This document shows positions 11,401-22,097 of a stretch of 64,000 bases of DNA, piece after piece (position 1 is the stretch's first letter; each line of letters starts with the position of its first letter). Location of the stretch: NCBI GenBank assembly GCA_003116995.1, contig BDSL01000040.1:310001-374000 (forward strand), in the 5' to 3' direction. This DNA comes from Yamagishiella unicocca. Lineage: Eukaryota; Chlorophyta; Chlorophyceae; Chlamydomonadales; Volvocaceae. The notes below the pieces were generated by a model. The model ran no database searches and had not been told where the DNA came from. It was given only the letters and a program-made list of their open reading frames with translations. The translations under genes were made by a program, and so were the position numbers.

Positions 11401-14400
11401 CGAAAGCCGAAGGTCGTAATATGACCTTTGGCGGCTAAGCTATATCGGCTACGGCGAGACGAAAGGAAGCGAGGACCCCGCGCGACGCACGTAAACTTTT
11501 CGCAGAACCGGTTTTGGGCGCTAGCAGGAGAACTGTGGGAGTTGGTGCGCTATGGGAGAGCGGACATCGCGGTCCGGTCCCAGTCCCAGTCCTAGTCGGA
11601 GTCCCAGTCCCGACCCGCCCGAATACCGACCAGATGCGTGAGGAAGCCGGTCATTACCAGAGAAGGTCCGCTGTCGTCCAGGAGAGGAGGCCGAAGCCGC
11701 GCCGCGCTGCCATGGGGGACGCGAAAGCCCAGCCGCAGGTCCCGACGCCCGCAGACAAGAGCGCAACGACTAGCAAAAAACTACCAGAACAGAGGCCCAA
11801 CGAGGGGCGACGGGTGGGGGGATTTTATAAGAGAATCCGTGAATCCACGGGCCGACAAACTGAGGGCGGCGAAGGCGGTGGTCCAGCGGAGAGGCGCGGC
11901 AAGGAGACGAAAGCGGGTGGGGGAGCGCAGCGACGTGTACCTGCGGCATCAGAGCACCCGGGGGCGGGGCTGTTAAGAGGAACCGAACGGGTGGTTCGAG
12001 GAAGGCCCGTAGATGCCAGAAAAAACCGTTTAGAACAGACGTTTTGAGATGCATGCTGGAGAACTGGGTTGGGGACCAAACGGGTGGTGGCATAAAGGGT
12101 GGGGTGGGATATCCGGGGAGTGGTCGTGTGGGTGGGTGGCGGAAGCACGGGGACGGGGTCCCGGGGCGCGGGCACAAGCGCGGCATGCCATTACTTCGTC
12201 GTGCCCTACCTTGGGATGCTCCCTGGAGGCATGCCTGGTTTTTTCCTCTTCCCTTTTCCCGACCTCTACCCAGACACGCGCGTCCGCGAAAACCTCCGTC
12301 TTGTTTTCGGATGTACGCGTTGACAAACGTGAGCCGCCGATCGTCCCCCGACCTCGGATGGGCCAAGCGTGCGCCCACCCTCGGTTGTTAGGTCTGTGCC
12401 ACCCGCCCAAGCAACCTCCCCCCACCCACCCACCCCACACACTCATCACTTACACTCACACTCACACTCACACACACTCACATGCCCACACAAACCTTCC
12501 TCTGTCAATTCACCGAGTCATCCCCACCCGCCCTCACTGCCACGCCCGGCTGCAGGTGGACTCGTGAGGCCCTCCGCGCCGCCCACCTCGCCACCGTGGG
12601 CAGCCCGCGGGCTGATGGCAGCGGGGCCCAGGGCGGCAGCGGCCAGCTGATGCGACCCATGGCTCGGGACTGCACCGCACTGGCCACCTGGCACCACCAG
12701 GTGGGCCGGCGGGGGACACCGCACAGGGGGTGCTACACCGGGGATACCACACAGGCGACACTGCACAGGGGTGCTACACCGGGAGGAAGAGAGGAAGCCA
12801 CCAGCGGGCGGAGCCCGGCGGGACTGAGTCGCAACGAGTCAGCAGGCAGTAAACAAACCATGGCCGTCCGCGATTCATGGGGCAGCGCCCAAGGCTGGTG
12901 GCAGCGTGAAGGGAAAGAGCTTTTGCGTTGCGGCTGGGGGAGGTGCCGGGCCCGTGTTCAGCTAGTCTACCCATGTCGTGTAAACGGCCTTTATGCCCCT
13001 CCCCCTGTTCTCCCCTCCCTGCCGACCTACCCCCAGGTGACCCTACTCTTCGCCGACATCAAAGGCGAGTGCAGCGTTGCTCGCAGCTCAATAGTATGGT
13101 GTGGGTATGCCTTGTATAACTTGAGGTTACGCACGGTTCGGGTGTGTTGGCCCAACGCTGCCAAGAGCGGTTGACGGTTGTTGCGCCGACCGGTTTCCCT
13201 ACCACCTCCTCGCCTCTTTAGCCCAACCCCACGCTCCCCTCCCCTCACTCCCCCCTCCCCTCACTCCCCCCCAGGCTTCACCCCCATGTGCAAGGAGGTG
13301 GAGCCGCGAGCTGTCATGTCCATGCTCAACGATCTGTACTCCCGGTACGACAAGATGCTGGACAAGTACGGCGTATTCAAGGTACGCACGTGGCGTCGAG
13401 CTCGCAGTACTGTCGCTGGCGTCGGGCCCTCCACCACCACCCATGCGTCCACCACCGCCGGCCTCGTCCTCGTTCCCCTCTCCCTTGCCTGTCAGCGACT
13501 TCGGCCGCTCCCCTCCCTTCCTTCTCCCATGTCCATCCCCAGGGATTTCCTCGCTAAACCGCGCCGAGCCCCCCCTTCGCGGATTCTCTTATCAAAACCC
13601 CCCTTCGGACTCCCCTCCTCTCCTCTGCCAATGCCGCCCACCGCCTCTCCTCCCTAGCCTATCCACCCTGCTTTTAGTCTTGCCCTCCTCGTCCGCCCCC
13701 CCTTAATTCATGTGTTCGAAACTACGGGTTCGGTTCCTTTCTGTTCCTGTTCCTGGTGTGGCTGACAAACACGCTGTTCCGCTCCCCCCCACCCACCCCA
13801 AAGGTTTTCGCCCTCCGCTTCCCATGTCGTGTAACCGGGTCTTCTCGCACCTTCACAACCCCCAAAGGTTGCGCCAGCTACACTTCCCATGTCATGTGAC
13901 CGGACCTCCTCGCCGCATCACCCACCCTAAAGGTTGAGACCATCGGCGACTGCTACTTCGTGGCCGGAGGTCTGATGCACGAGGACGAGGACGGCATGGT
14001 GGCGGTGCGGTGCATGGATAGCCGCCAGGACCCGCTGCACGCGCGCAAGGTGTTCATGTTCGCAAAGGTGTGCGGGGGAGAGGGGCGGGAGAGGGGCGGG
14101 AGAGGGGCGGGAGGGGGGCGGGAGGGGGGCGGGAGAGGGGCGTGAGGGGCGGGTTTTATAAGAGAATGCGCGAATCCACGGCCGGCATACCGGGAGGGGG
14201 GGAAGGGGCACGCTGCGCGATCACGGCCCCCCGTAGGTTTCCTGCCTCCGCGGCCTGTCAGCCTTCATCATCGGCCGGTGGGCTGCGCTGCGCTGCCCTA
14301 TCGCTAAGCCGCGTCCCTCCGTCTGCTGCCCTTGTCCGTGCGTGTGTCTGTGTTTTTTTGCTGCTGCTGTGGTGGTGGTGGTGGTGGTGGTGGTGGTGGT

Positions 14401-16284
14401 GGTGGTGGTGGTGGTGTGACAGGCGATGCTGGAGGCCGCCAAGCAGGTGTCCATGCCGACTACCGGGGAGCCCGTGCAGATCCGCATTGGCATCGCAACG
14501 GGGCCGGTGGTCAGCGGAGTGGTGGGCCTGCGGATGCCGCGGTTCTGCCTTTTCGGTGAGATCTGCTGACTGACTGCTTTTAGGTCTGGGACCCGACATC
14601 CCAGACGATCTGTCTGGGACACGAGGAGCGGGGTGCGAGCCGTACAATGGCTCCTTTGTCAGTCCAACGGGCGTGCCGTACCCTCCAACCGTACCCTCCA
14701 ACCGTACCCGATTGGCCACCTGGGCCTCCCCCTGGAAGCAAGTCCTCCAGCAAGCAGTTCCATAACGAGGGTGTACCAAACGTTTCCTAAATCGGTTTGT
14801 AGCTTTCAGTGCCAAACGTTTCCTAAATCGGTTTTTACCTTTCAGTGCCAAACTACTGGTATCTTCTCATACTCCCCGGGCCAGGCGACACTGTCAACAC
14901 CGCCAGTCGCATGGAGAGCACCGGCGTGCCTGGAGCCATCCACGTCAGCGAGGCTACCCACGACCTGCTTCGAGACGAGGCGTGGGTGCCCACCGGTGGA
15001 ATCGAGATCAAGGGCAAGGGGCTTATGCAGGTGGGTCGGTGGGTCGCGGCAGCTGGTTCCGACCCACGGGCCTGCGCCTGCGTCATCCCCAGCGGTGTGA
15101 GCAACCGAGCAACCGCCATCCGCTGAGCAACACCCGCCCACCCCTTCCCTTCCCATCCCATCCCATCCACACCTCTTCCCCCCCACCCAGCCCCCGCTAG
15201 GAATGCTCTCACCCCACTCCTACGCTTGTGCCACGGCTATCCTCACCGCCAAACCCATCCCCTGCCCCGCCCCGCCTCTCTCCGGCTCGCCCTCCCCCTC
15301 ACCCCATGCCCTCCGTTTCCTACGTCGTGTAATCGGGTCTTCCCCCCTCCCCCCCTTTCCCCCGTTTCCCTCCTCCGTTTCCTACGTCGTGTAACCGGGT
15401 CTTCCCCCCTCCCCCCTCCGCCCGACCCCTGCCCCCACAGACCTACATCTGGCGCGAGTCGTGCGACATGGAGCTCCCGGCGGCGGTGGCGGCGGCGGTG
15501 GCGGCGGCTCCACGAACCGGTGCCACCTCAGCGGAGGAGCGGCCGAGCGCCTCCGACGACGATCTGGCGCAGGTGACTAGAGCGGGTTTGATAAGAGAAT
15601 CCGCGAATCCACGGCCGACAAGGAGCGCCAGTAGGGCTTTTGGGGGTTTTCCGTGTTGAGGGGTGTAAGACACGCCGTAAATCGGGCCCTGGAGTCCGTG
15701 ACGAGGGGCGGAGGCTGGCTCCCTCAGCACGTACACGTGCCCCCTCCGCCGCCGGAGATCTCTTGGATGCGGACGGCGGGAAGGTGTGGGTGTGGGTGTG
15801 GTGGCACCCCTCAACGCTCGCGCCTCCTACTGGAGGTTCCTGGGGCTGTACCCGGGTCGGCGTCCGCCCACCAGCCGCCCGCCCACTGACCCGTGGGTCG
15901 GCGCTCAGGGCGCTCAGGGCCGCGTTCGCCGGTGCCCCTGTACGGTGCCTCTCGCCACCACCTTGCTCGTGTTACCGGCCAAACGAATGGGACGTTTGGC
16001 AAGGCCTACAGGCCACCAAGCCCGTCATCCTACCCACCCAACAGTCAACCTCTCAAACCACCAACTGAATCCTGAACCGCTCTGCCGCTGTCCGGCCTCA
16101 GATCCACGTCACCCGCTCGGTTGCGCAGCTCCAGGACGCTCTGATGGGGATGGGGTCTCAGGCAGAGGGCAAAGAGCTGAACTTGGCGGCAGAGCTGGCA
16201 CAGGGCCTCCGCAGCGGCAGCACCGGCCGAAAGCAGGAGCGAGGGCGAGGGGGGGCGCGGGTGATGCAGGGAGATTTCCTATAG
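5402..16284 (+). CDS. PAS-domain class III nucleotide cyclase, guanylyl-cyclase type
   Basis: Makes a cyclic nucleotide, most likely cGMP. Exons: 5402-5599, 5999-6061, 6217-6460, 6943-7152, 7274-8133, 9030-11027, 11182-11297, 12556-12700, 13037-13064, 13275-13381, 13933-14067, 14423-14555, 14885-15030, 15441-15572, 16102-16284; all phases match (1565 residues). Residues ~88-190 form a PAS-like sensor ([14 protein letters not shown] ... VVRVPSSL). ~240-1190 is a low-complexity Ser/Ala/Gly linker. It ends in a PAS-exit strand and signalling helix ([12 protein letters not shown] ... [18 protein letters not shown]). The catalytic domain is ~1279-1500: metal Asp ~1285 (LLFADIKGF) and ~1329 (VETIGD). 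Glu ~1325 and Cys ~1410 (RFCLFGDTVN) are the guanine-specifying pair of guanylyl cyclases. NTASRMES supplies the transition-state Arg. No membrane segment is visible, so it is probably soluble. It closely resembles the Chlamydomonas CYG family as I remember it. Intron 9 uses a GC donor. Confidence 0.95.
7687..7756 (+). repeat. 15-nt tandem repeat inside cyclase exon 5
   Basis: Four copies of GGGCCCATCTGGGTC encode a repeated Gly-Pro-Ser-Gly-Ser unit in the linker of the cyclase. The unit is a multiple of three, so copy changes keep the frame. Confidence 0.9.
8134..8520 (+). repeat. ~110-bp tandem repeat with GTAC hairpin, cyclase intron 5
   Basis: Directly after the exon 5 donor, a G-rich unit (GGGGAGG runs) is repeated at 110-bp spacing (copies near 8171, 8281 and 8391, and a shorter one near 8471). 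Each carries GATGTAACCCCGTACTACGG followed by TACGGGG. CCCCGTAC-TACG-GTACGGGG is an inverted repeat with a 4-base loop. Confidence 0.85.
8743..8791 (+). repeat. 15-nt tandem repeat, cyclase intron 5
   Basis: Four copies of AGCAGCCTGTCGTAC lie in the same intron as the 110-bp repeat. It is non-coding in the gene model. Confidence 0.85.
11298..12085 (+). mobile_element. nested introner-like head blocks in cyclase intron 7
   Basis: The 1258-base intron starts at the 11298 donor with a complete head block (to ~11413). It contains an alternative head (AGAATCCGTGAATCCACGG, 11821-11866) and then a second complete head block (11991-12085). The two full heads share long identical stretches such as GATGCATGCTGGAGAACTGG and AAAAAACCGTTTA, but differ at scattered positions, as expected of separate insertions rather than a recent tandem duplication. 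Confidence 0.8.
13820..13910 (+). repeat. two introner-like tail blocks, cyclase intron 10
   Basis: CATGTCGTGTAACCGGGTCT and a diverged copy (CATGTCATGTGACCGGACCT) lie in tandem shortly upstream of the exon 11 acceptor (13932). Both are in gene orientation. Confidence 0.75.
14151..14192 (+). repeat. alternative head block, cyclase intron 11
   Basis: TTTTATAAGAGAATGCGCG, then AATCCACGGCCGGC, begins about 80 bases after the exon 11 donor and a G-rich run. The same block occurs in introns of the apyrase gene. Confidence 0.75.
14367..14417 (+). repeat. (GGT)n microsatellite next to the exon 12 acceptor
   Basis: About 15 GGT units end a few bases before the TGACAG acceptor of exon 12, in the place of the usual pyrimidine tract. 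A purine/T repeat directly upstream of a 3' splice site is unusual. Confidence 0.85.
15325..15410 (+). repeat. two introner-like tail blocks, cyclase intron 13
   Basis: CTACGTCGTGTAATCGGGTC and CTACGTCGTGTAACCGGGTC sit about 50 bases apart, just upstream of the exon 14 acceptor at 15440, each followed by C-rich sequence. Confidence 0.75.
15584..15622 (+). repeat. alternative head block at the donor of cyclase intron 14
   Basis: Starting 11 bases after the exon 14 splice donor, the intron reads GGGTTTGATAAGAGAATCCG, then CGAATCCACGGCCGAC. This places the block at the 5' end of an intron in gene orientation. Confidence 0.8.
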
Positions 16285-16984
16285 CACGCTCCAGGCGTGT
16301 GGGCAGCTAGCTAGCTGGCTCCGAGGGAGGGGGACGGGGAGGAGGAGGGGGCAGCCCGTCCTGCCCCGGGGTTGCGGGCGGGCAGCCTCCGCTCGCCGGC
16401 CCTTAATACGTGGCCATGCATTGCCCACCGCGGCTGCGCGGAGTGCATTTCCGGCAGCGACTGGAGGCGAAACGGAATGCAACCCGTATGTCCGTACGTA
16501 TGTCCGTATGTACGGCACTAGTTACGTAACGCGAAATTGAGGTACGTACGGTACACAATGGGTCGAGGCGAGGTGCGGTGGGGTGTTGGTGTTGGTGCCC
16601 GCCGACGCTATATTGGCGGTGGCGGGGCTGCAAGGGCCGCAACCGGTGGCCAGGGTGGCCCGTGCAGTGGCGGCTGCGTAGGCCTGCGGCGAGGAGGAGG
16701 AGAAGCGTGTCAGGGCATTCGCTGCATGCGAGCGCGCGTCTATACCCAACGATACAACGTCCATTTTTTACACAAAACGTATGCCGGTGCTGCGTGAAAA
16801 GGGAATGGACGCACGCCGCTGCCATCCCTCCTGATGACTAGATCGCGCTTCGGAGCATCCTGTCAAGGTGGGCAGAAGCGTGAGGGGGGAAGCTAGCTAC
16901 CTGGCGGGTGGGTGGATATTCATGCAAGGGCGAAGTGTTTGTGAGTGTGGCCCTGCTGATGGCAGGGTTCAATAATGGACATCG

Positions 16985-17135
16985 GGGGGCTATCGACGGA
17001 CGACGGTGGCTATCGATGGTTGTGGGCGGCGGTTAACGATGGTTATGGACGGCGGTTGACGGCGGTTATGGGCGGCGGTTAACGATGGTTGTGGGCGGCG
17101 GTTGACGGCGGTTATGGGCGGCGGTTAACGATGGC
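16985..17135. repeat. GGCGGTTAACGATGGTT minisatellite
   Basis: Alternating units GGGCGGCGGTTAACGATGGT and GGGCGGCGGTTGACGGCGGT form an irregular higher-order tandem array. It is non-coding. Confidence 0.8.
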
Positions 17136-17859
17136 TGTTTTAGGTCGTCGTGGACGGTGTTCGGATCGAGCAGTGTCGGGGTCCTTTTCGGCGGTCCTGA
17201 TCAGGAGTCGGGCGCGGGCGTGGTGTCACCTGTCCCAAGGTCTCAATACTACGCACGCACTACAGCGCGGTTTCTAAGAATTCAATACACAGCACACACA
17301 CGCACACACGCACGGGGGCCTTATTTCACGGACATCCGCGCATCCCCCCGCCCCCGGCCCCTAGCAACGGTGTGGTTGGAGTTGTACGCTCGGGCCGCCT
17401 GGGCGGCGCGCACAGCACAGCAAAGCACAGCACAGCGGTGCTTGTCGCAGCCGGCGAGATGTTGGTTGGACTGGTATCGCGCCGTCGCATTGACCTTGGG
17501 TTGTTGCGTGTCTATGGCGCTGCTGCCGCTACTTGCGTTGCGCGGACAGTACGCCCTTGGGCGCGAGGAGTCACGAGTGGGGCGTGAGTCATGACACAAC
17601 ATCGGTCATGAAAGTGTTTCCCAAGCGTGGGGCGGCAACCTGGTCCTGATGGACGTCGGTGTGCGACATGGGTTGTGTGCTTGCGGCCCGCTCCCCACAC
17701 CGTCCTGTCCAGGGAAGGCACGCCGCGGTGGCCTTTGTCCAAACTGCTCGGGGGGCTTTCTCCTCCTCCTCGCGCGCAAATCGCGATGCAGGTGGCTGGT
17801 AGCTAGGCGCTGCTGTGATGGGATTGTGCGGCGGCGGCAGCAGCAGCAGCAGAGCTACG

Positions 17860-17890
17860 CAGGAAGGAAGGAAGGAAGGAAGGAAGGCGA
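17860..17890. repeat. (GGAA)n microsatellite
   Basis: Seven or so GGAA/AAGG units in a row, preceded by a short CAG repeat. Confidence 0.85.
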
Positions 17891-18985
17891 AACACCGCAA
17901 CCTGGTGCGATTCGTATTGGTGATTCATTGTCGCGTTCGCAGGAGGCGACCCGCGGGTCCGCCACCGTTGGGCGTTATTCGCTTTCGTCAGTAGGGAACT
18001 GCTCACCCGGTGCTGGTGCAGGGTCCGACACTAGTTCATTGACGACGGTGCGTGGTTTGTGGTGTTATGGAAGTAAATCTTGCTTTGAAAGGCTTTGGGC
18101 ATGCGAGGTGGGTCGTGAGAGAGGAAGCCAATTGGGGCGGACTGTTGATAGGGGACCGTTGGAAGACCGTTGGAAGTTGAAAGCGTACGTCGGAGTGGGC
18201 GCACCCCTCACCGCGTGTATTGCTTGCGTAGCCTTGGCAACGCCCTGGGGACAGAAGAGACAGGGAACCCCGGTCGTTGTCATTTTTATTTTTGCGATGA
18301 GCTGTCTGTGTAGGGAGCTATACACGCAATGGGCCAACCGACATTACGGGGCATGATGACAGCATACCGTCGTACGTCGTATGCCGCCGAGGCCGTTATG
18401 AGTTGAGCCCGCAGCAACCAACAAGCGGCGTTGGCTGGGCTAGTCGGGGACGCAGCTCAAGGCATTGGCCAGTTGCGCCACGGGGGCGCGGTTGGCGCAT
18501 TGTGTGGGCTGTGGTGTGGGCTTGTGGCTGTGTGGAGGAACACGGCTGGTTACGGCGTTGCCTGTGACTGGGGCGAGCGGGGCCTGGGTTGCTCCCGTGT
18601 GGGGCTGGGCTGCTGCCCTGGTGCGCATGGTTGTATGCGCGGGGGCCGGGGGGGGGGGAAGACCCGGTTACATAACATGGGGAACTAAATGGCGAAGGGC
18701 AGACGGGCGAAGGGCACTCCAACTGGCGAGGAGTTAGTTGTAGGGGCGGGGGAGGCGGCGGCAGGGACGCAAAACCAGCACATATGTGCTGCTGTGGCTC
18801 CCACAACGGTAGGCCCGATACGGGTGCAGAGAGAACCCGTGACTGTCGCGTTAGATCAGTCAGGCCTGCTCGGAGGAAGAGTTTGGGATGGCAAGATGGT
18901 CCGTCGGTGCGAGGAAGCCATGTAGGGGAGCATGGTGGGGGCATGGTGGCTGGTGGTACACGCAAGAGGAAACACAGCATGGCAT

Positions 18986-19012
18986 ATGCGTGTGTGTGTG
19001 TGTGTGTGTGTC
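18986..19012. repeat. (TG)n microsatellite
   Basis: About a dozen TG dinucleotides in a row, with no coding context. Confidence 0.85.
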
Positions 19013-19139
19013 TAGGCTGGGTGGCCGAGAAACAACCGAAAACGCGATATGCATACGCAGCGCCGCCTGAAAGTAGAGGCATGCGCGCAGCGCGCACATT
19101 GTTGACATTGCCACAGCGTGAGTAAGGGTTATGGGGCCC

Positions 19140-19266
19140 ATCAGCGTTGGTGCTGTTGGCGTGTTGGTGCTGTTGGCGTGTTGGTGCTGTCGGCGTGTTG
19201 GTGCTGTTGGCGTGTTGGTGCTGTCGGCGTGTTGGTGCTGTCGGCGTGTTGGTGCTGTCGGCGCGG
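19140..19266. repeat. 18-nt minisatellite, about seven copies
   Basis: Units of TTGGTGCTGTTGGCGTG and TTGGTGCTGTCGGCGTG alternate. Open frames across it on both strands are explained by the repeat length being a multiple of three. Confidence 0.85.
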
Positions 19267-20960
19267 CGCTAGATGGCGAATACCGAGATTTCATTGTTGG
19301 GAAGCACACATAACAGCGGATGGCGGCCGCCAGTCCGCGTGTGCCAGCCTGGGTGACGGCGCCCCGCTTCAGACTTCAGACAGGATAAGGGTCGGTCGCC
19401 CAAAGCCATTCAGCTGGGGCGGCCTCTGCACATCCCTCCGCGCTGCGCACTGATTTGGCATTCCTGGAATGTGCGTGGTTCCTTTTGTGGTGCCAATTAT
19501 TGCTCAAGGAGCGTGCATGGATGCATGCGTGCAGTGGTGTGGGGCCTCTTGGGCGCGCATTTTTATTAACCGTGATTGAGTTTTTACGGTCTTGGGTGTG
19601 TTTTGTCATCGAAGGCAAGGCGCGCGTGCGCGGTGTTGTCGGCATGGTTATCGGTATGCTCCTCACCCTGCCGCCGCATCGGTCGTCTGGAGCGGACGCC
19701 AGCGGACGGGACGCGCCGGGGGCGACAGACGCAACGAAAGCAGCGGTACAGGCCTTAAGGCACAGCGAGTGCAGACTTGCTGTTGAAGGTGCTCGTCCTG
19801 GCGGCGCGGGGAAGGGCGTTGCTTATTTGTCGACTCGGCCCGCAGAGGCCTTACTCCTTTTTGTCAGGTGACGCGGTTGGGCAGATTGATTCCTGATGAT
19901 ACCGTAACGCACTGTTGGCGGGTAGGTGTTTCTTTCACGAGCTACAAACATGTTTTCTGCATACTAATGTGCTTCCGTTATGCACCGATATTTGTGACCC
20001 AGCGTATTTGTGACCCAGCGTGCGTTGGTTTGAGTGTGGTGGTGCCAGTTGTCAATCAGGACTTTGGGTCCCTGTAAACTTGCCACAAGCTTTTTAGTGG
20101 GTCCCTGTAATACAGCCTACGCGAATCGCACAAGACATTATTGCGTAATGTGTCAATTCGTGCGGAAACAACTTAGGACCGAACGCGAGTATATTCCCAG
20201 AGTGGTTGGTCGTTACAACCAACGACGCCAGGAATGTGCGTTACCGCTGTAACGCGCCTGACCCGCGTTACGATCGAGAACTTGTGATAAGCACAGAATA
20301 GTCTGGTGCTGCAGAAGTTGAGCTGAAGAGTTACTACAGTAACTCTAGGTCGAAGCCTATTCTGGCGGCCGCAGCCCGACAATATGGTAGGGAATTCGTA
20401 AAAGTCACCTTCGCCCGTTTTCCAACAAGGATACAAGGCCCTCCCTGACGGGGGACTGGGTTAGGCAGTGATCCTAGAACCAGAAATTGAACAGACTCTC
20501 GCGCCTCTGAAGCCCTGCTCTGGTGGGTCGTTCCCGCCCTAAGGCAGAATTCGCTCCCCGGTTTCCGGTCACTCCGTCAACATTAGCTGTAGTAGTAACT
20601 GTTACAGGCTGTTGGTAGCTAGGTCGACAGCTTGGCCCGCTGCATGCACAGGGCGGCTGCTGACTGCTGAGGTCCTCGTTGCTTGGTTAGGCCCTCTTGC
20701 GGTCGCGCTCTTGAGTTTCTGAGTTCGGCCCCCTCCTGCCTCCCACTGGATAGGCCCCCTCCGCTGGCGACAACGGTTTCGGTTAGCGGGTTTGCTTTCT
20801 ATACCCCCCGGAGACAACTACAAATACAAATACTCAGTGCGCCGGTGCCATGCGAACACGGGGAAGTCCTGTGTTGCGAGTAACCTTATCAAAGGAGCTT
20901 ACATGCCTATGAGATGTGAACGACTTGTGGTTACGCTTAGATGCAACCCCCGCAAAGGGC

Positions 20961-21517
20961 ATGTATCAGCATACATCAGCATGCATCATCATACATCATC
21001 ATACATCCTCGGACTGCAAGTTCGCCTTCACCTCCGCGCCGACACCATCACAAGTCCGCCTCCTCCGCAGCAGCCCAGCCCAACGGCACCCGACGGCGAC
21101 CGAGCAATCAAGACGTACGGCAGTGGCTGCGCGCGAAGACAGAGGGGCCCTACCTGCTGCGAGCCCACTGGACAGCACTCACCCAACATGTAGGCCGCAG
21201 ATGTTGGCCTCTACCGTCAATGGTCCAAGTAAGGGCGCAAAGGTAGGGCGCAAACGGAACTCAGCGCATGCGTGTGGATGGCGCTCCAGCCGGGGTGCTT
21301 CCAGCCAGCCGCGGTGGTGCAAGCGTCGCGGACACCTTCCCGTGCGGATCGCCAGGCACCGCTGCCAGCAGGCGCGACACCTCCATCGCTAGGCTGCTGC
21401 AAGGGCCCTCAAGAGCGCAACCAGTGGCTCCCTACACCTCTGAACCGCCTCGGGGGCAGTAGCGCGCCGCGCTGCAGCTCACCCACAAACCCCAGGAGCC
21501 TCCCCCGCCCAAAATAA
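20961..21517 (+). CDS. tentative small two-exon gene, unrecognised
   Basis: A model with exons 20961-21228 and 21393-21517 splices in phase (donor AA|GTAAGG, acceptor GCTAG|GC) to about 130 residues. The first part includes DCKFAFTSAPTPSQVRLL and the end CCKGPQERNQWLPTPLNRL. No family is recognised. An introner-like tail in the same orientation lies 180 bases downstream (21700-21725), so more 3' exons are possible, including a frame to 22112. It could equally be apyrase 3' UTR read on the wrong strand. Confidence 0.25.
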
Positions 21518-21699
21518 AGAACGGATCTTTCACGAAGGTAAAAGGGGTTTTCCTCGCACCCCCCCCGCCCTCCAGTGTCGTTTCCCACGAGGTTCCTCTC
21601 CACCCCCATCCCCCCAAGGCCGCAGGGCTTCAGTGGCGATCCACGGGTTTCCTCTCATAACCCCTCTCCAGAGCCTCTAGTTCCTGTCCTCCGTCCCCT

Positions 21700-21725
21700 G
21701 TGTCGTGTAACCGGGTCTTCTCGCC
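21700..21725 (+). repeat. introner-like tail block outside any firm gene
   Basis: TGTCGTGTAACCGGGTCTTC followed by a C-rich run and CCCCAG. Elsewhere in the window this block precedes 3' splice sites, so it suggests a plus-strand spliced transcript here. Confidence 0.65.
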
Positions 21726-22097
21726 AACCCCCCCGAGCCCCAGTTGCCGTCAGTCCCCGCTAGCGTCCCCGCTGCTTGCGGCTGCTGCTGCTTGCGGCTG
21801 CTGCTGCTGCATGCATACACGCCAGCCGAAAGTATGGATCCCAGCCGCCCAGTCCGAGCAGGCCTCCCTCCCGCCTCCACACAGCACGGCACAGCACAGT
21901 TCCATCGCCGGCCGCCCGGCGGCATGAAAACACATCCCGACTATCGGCACGGCTTCGTCTCCAATGCGCATATGCCTGGTACGGCACTTCTCACCATGAA
22001 GTGGTGTCCACTGCGCAGCGTCCTTGCTTCATTTGTTGGCGCAATCATTGGTATCGACGCACTGCCGCAACCAGCCCGACCGTCAAGCACTCCCCCC

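Larger units (their letters stand above)
16285..22097. other. long intergenic / 3' region with minisatellites
   Basis: Between the cyclase stop and the convergent apyrase stop no strong gene was found. The first plus-strand TGTAA I see after the cyclase stop is near 20073, so the cyclase 3' end is uncertain. A minus-strand TGTAA at 20899-20903 could serve the apyrase gene. A minus-sense tail block at 18655-18690 and a plus-sense one at 21700-21725 hint at undetected spliced transcripts. Only one tentative small gene is proposed (20961-21517). Confidence 0.5.

Noticed and set aside
11298..12085. Head blocks considered as remnants of a coding retrotransposon
   Set aside because: No reverse transcriptase, integrase or transposase motifs are visible anywhere in the window. 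The blocks are short, non-coding and tied to splice sites.
19131..19453. Tandem 18-nt units considered as a CRISPR array or a repeat protein
   Set aside because: There are no distinct spacers and no cas genes; it is a minisatellite in a eukaryotic nuclear genome.
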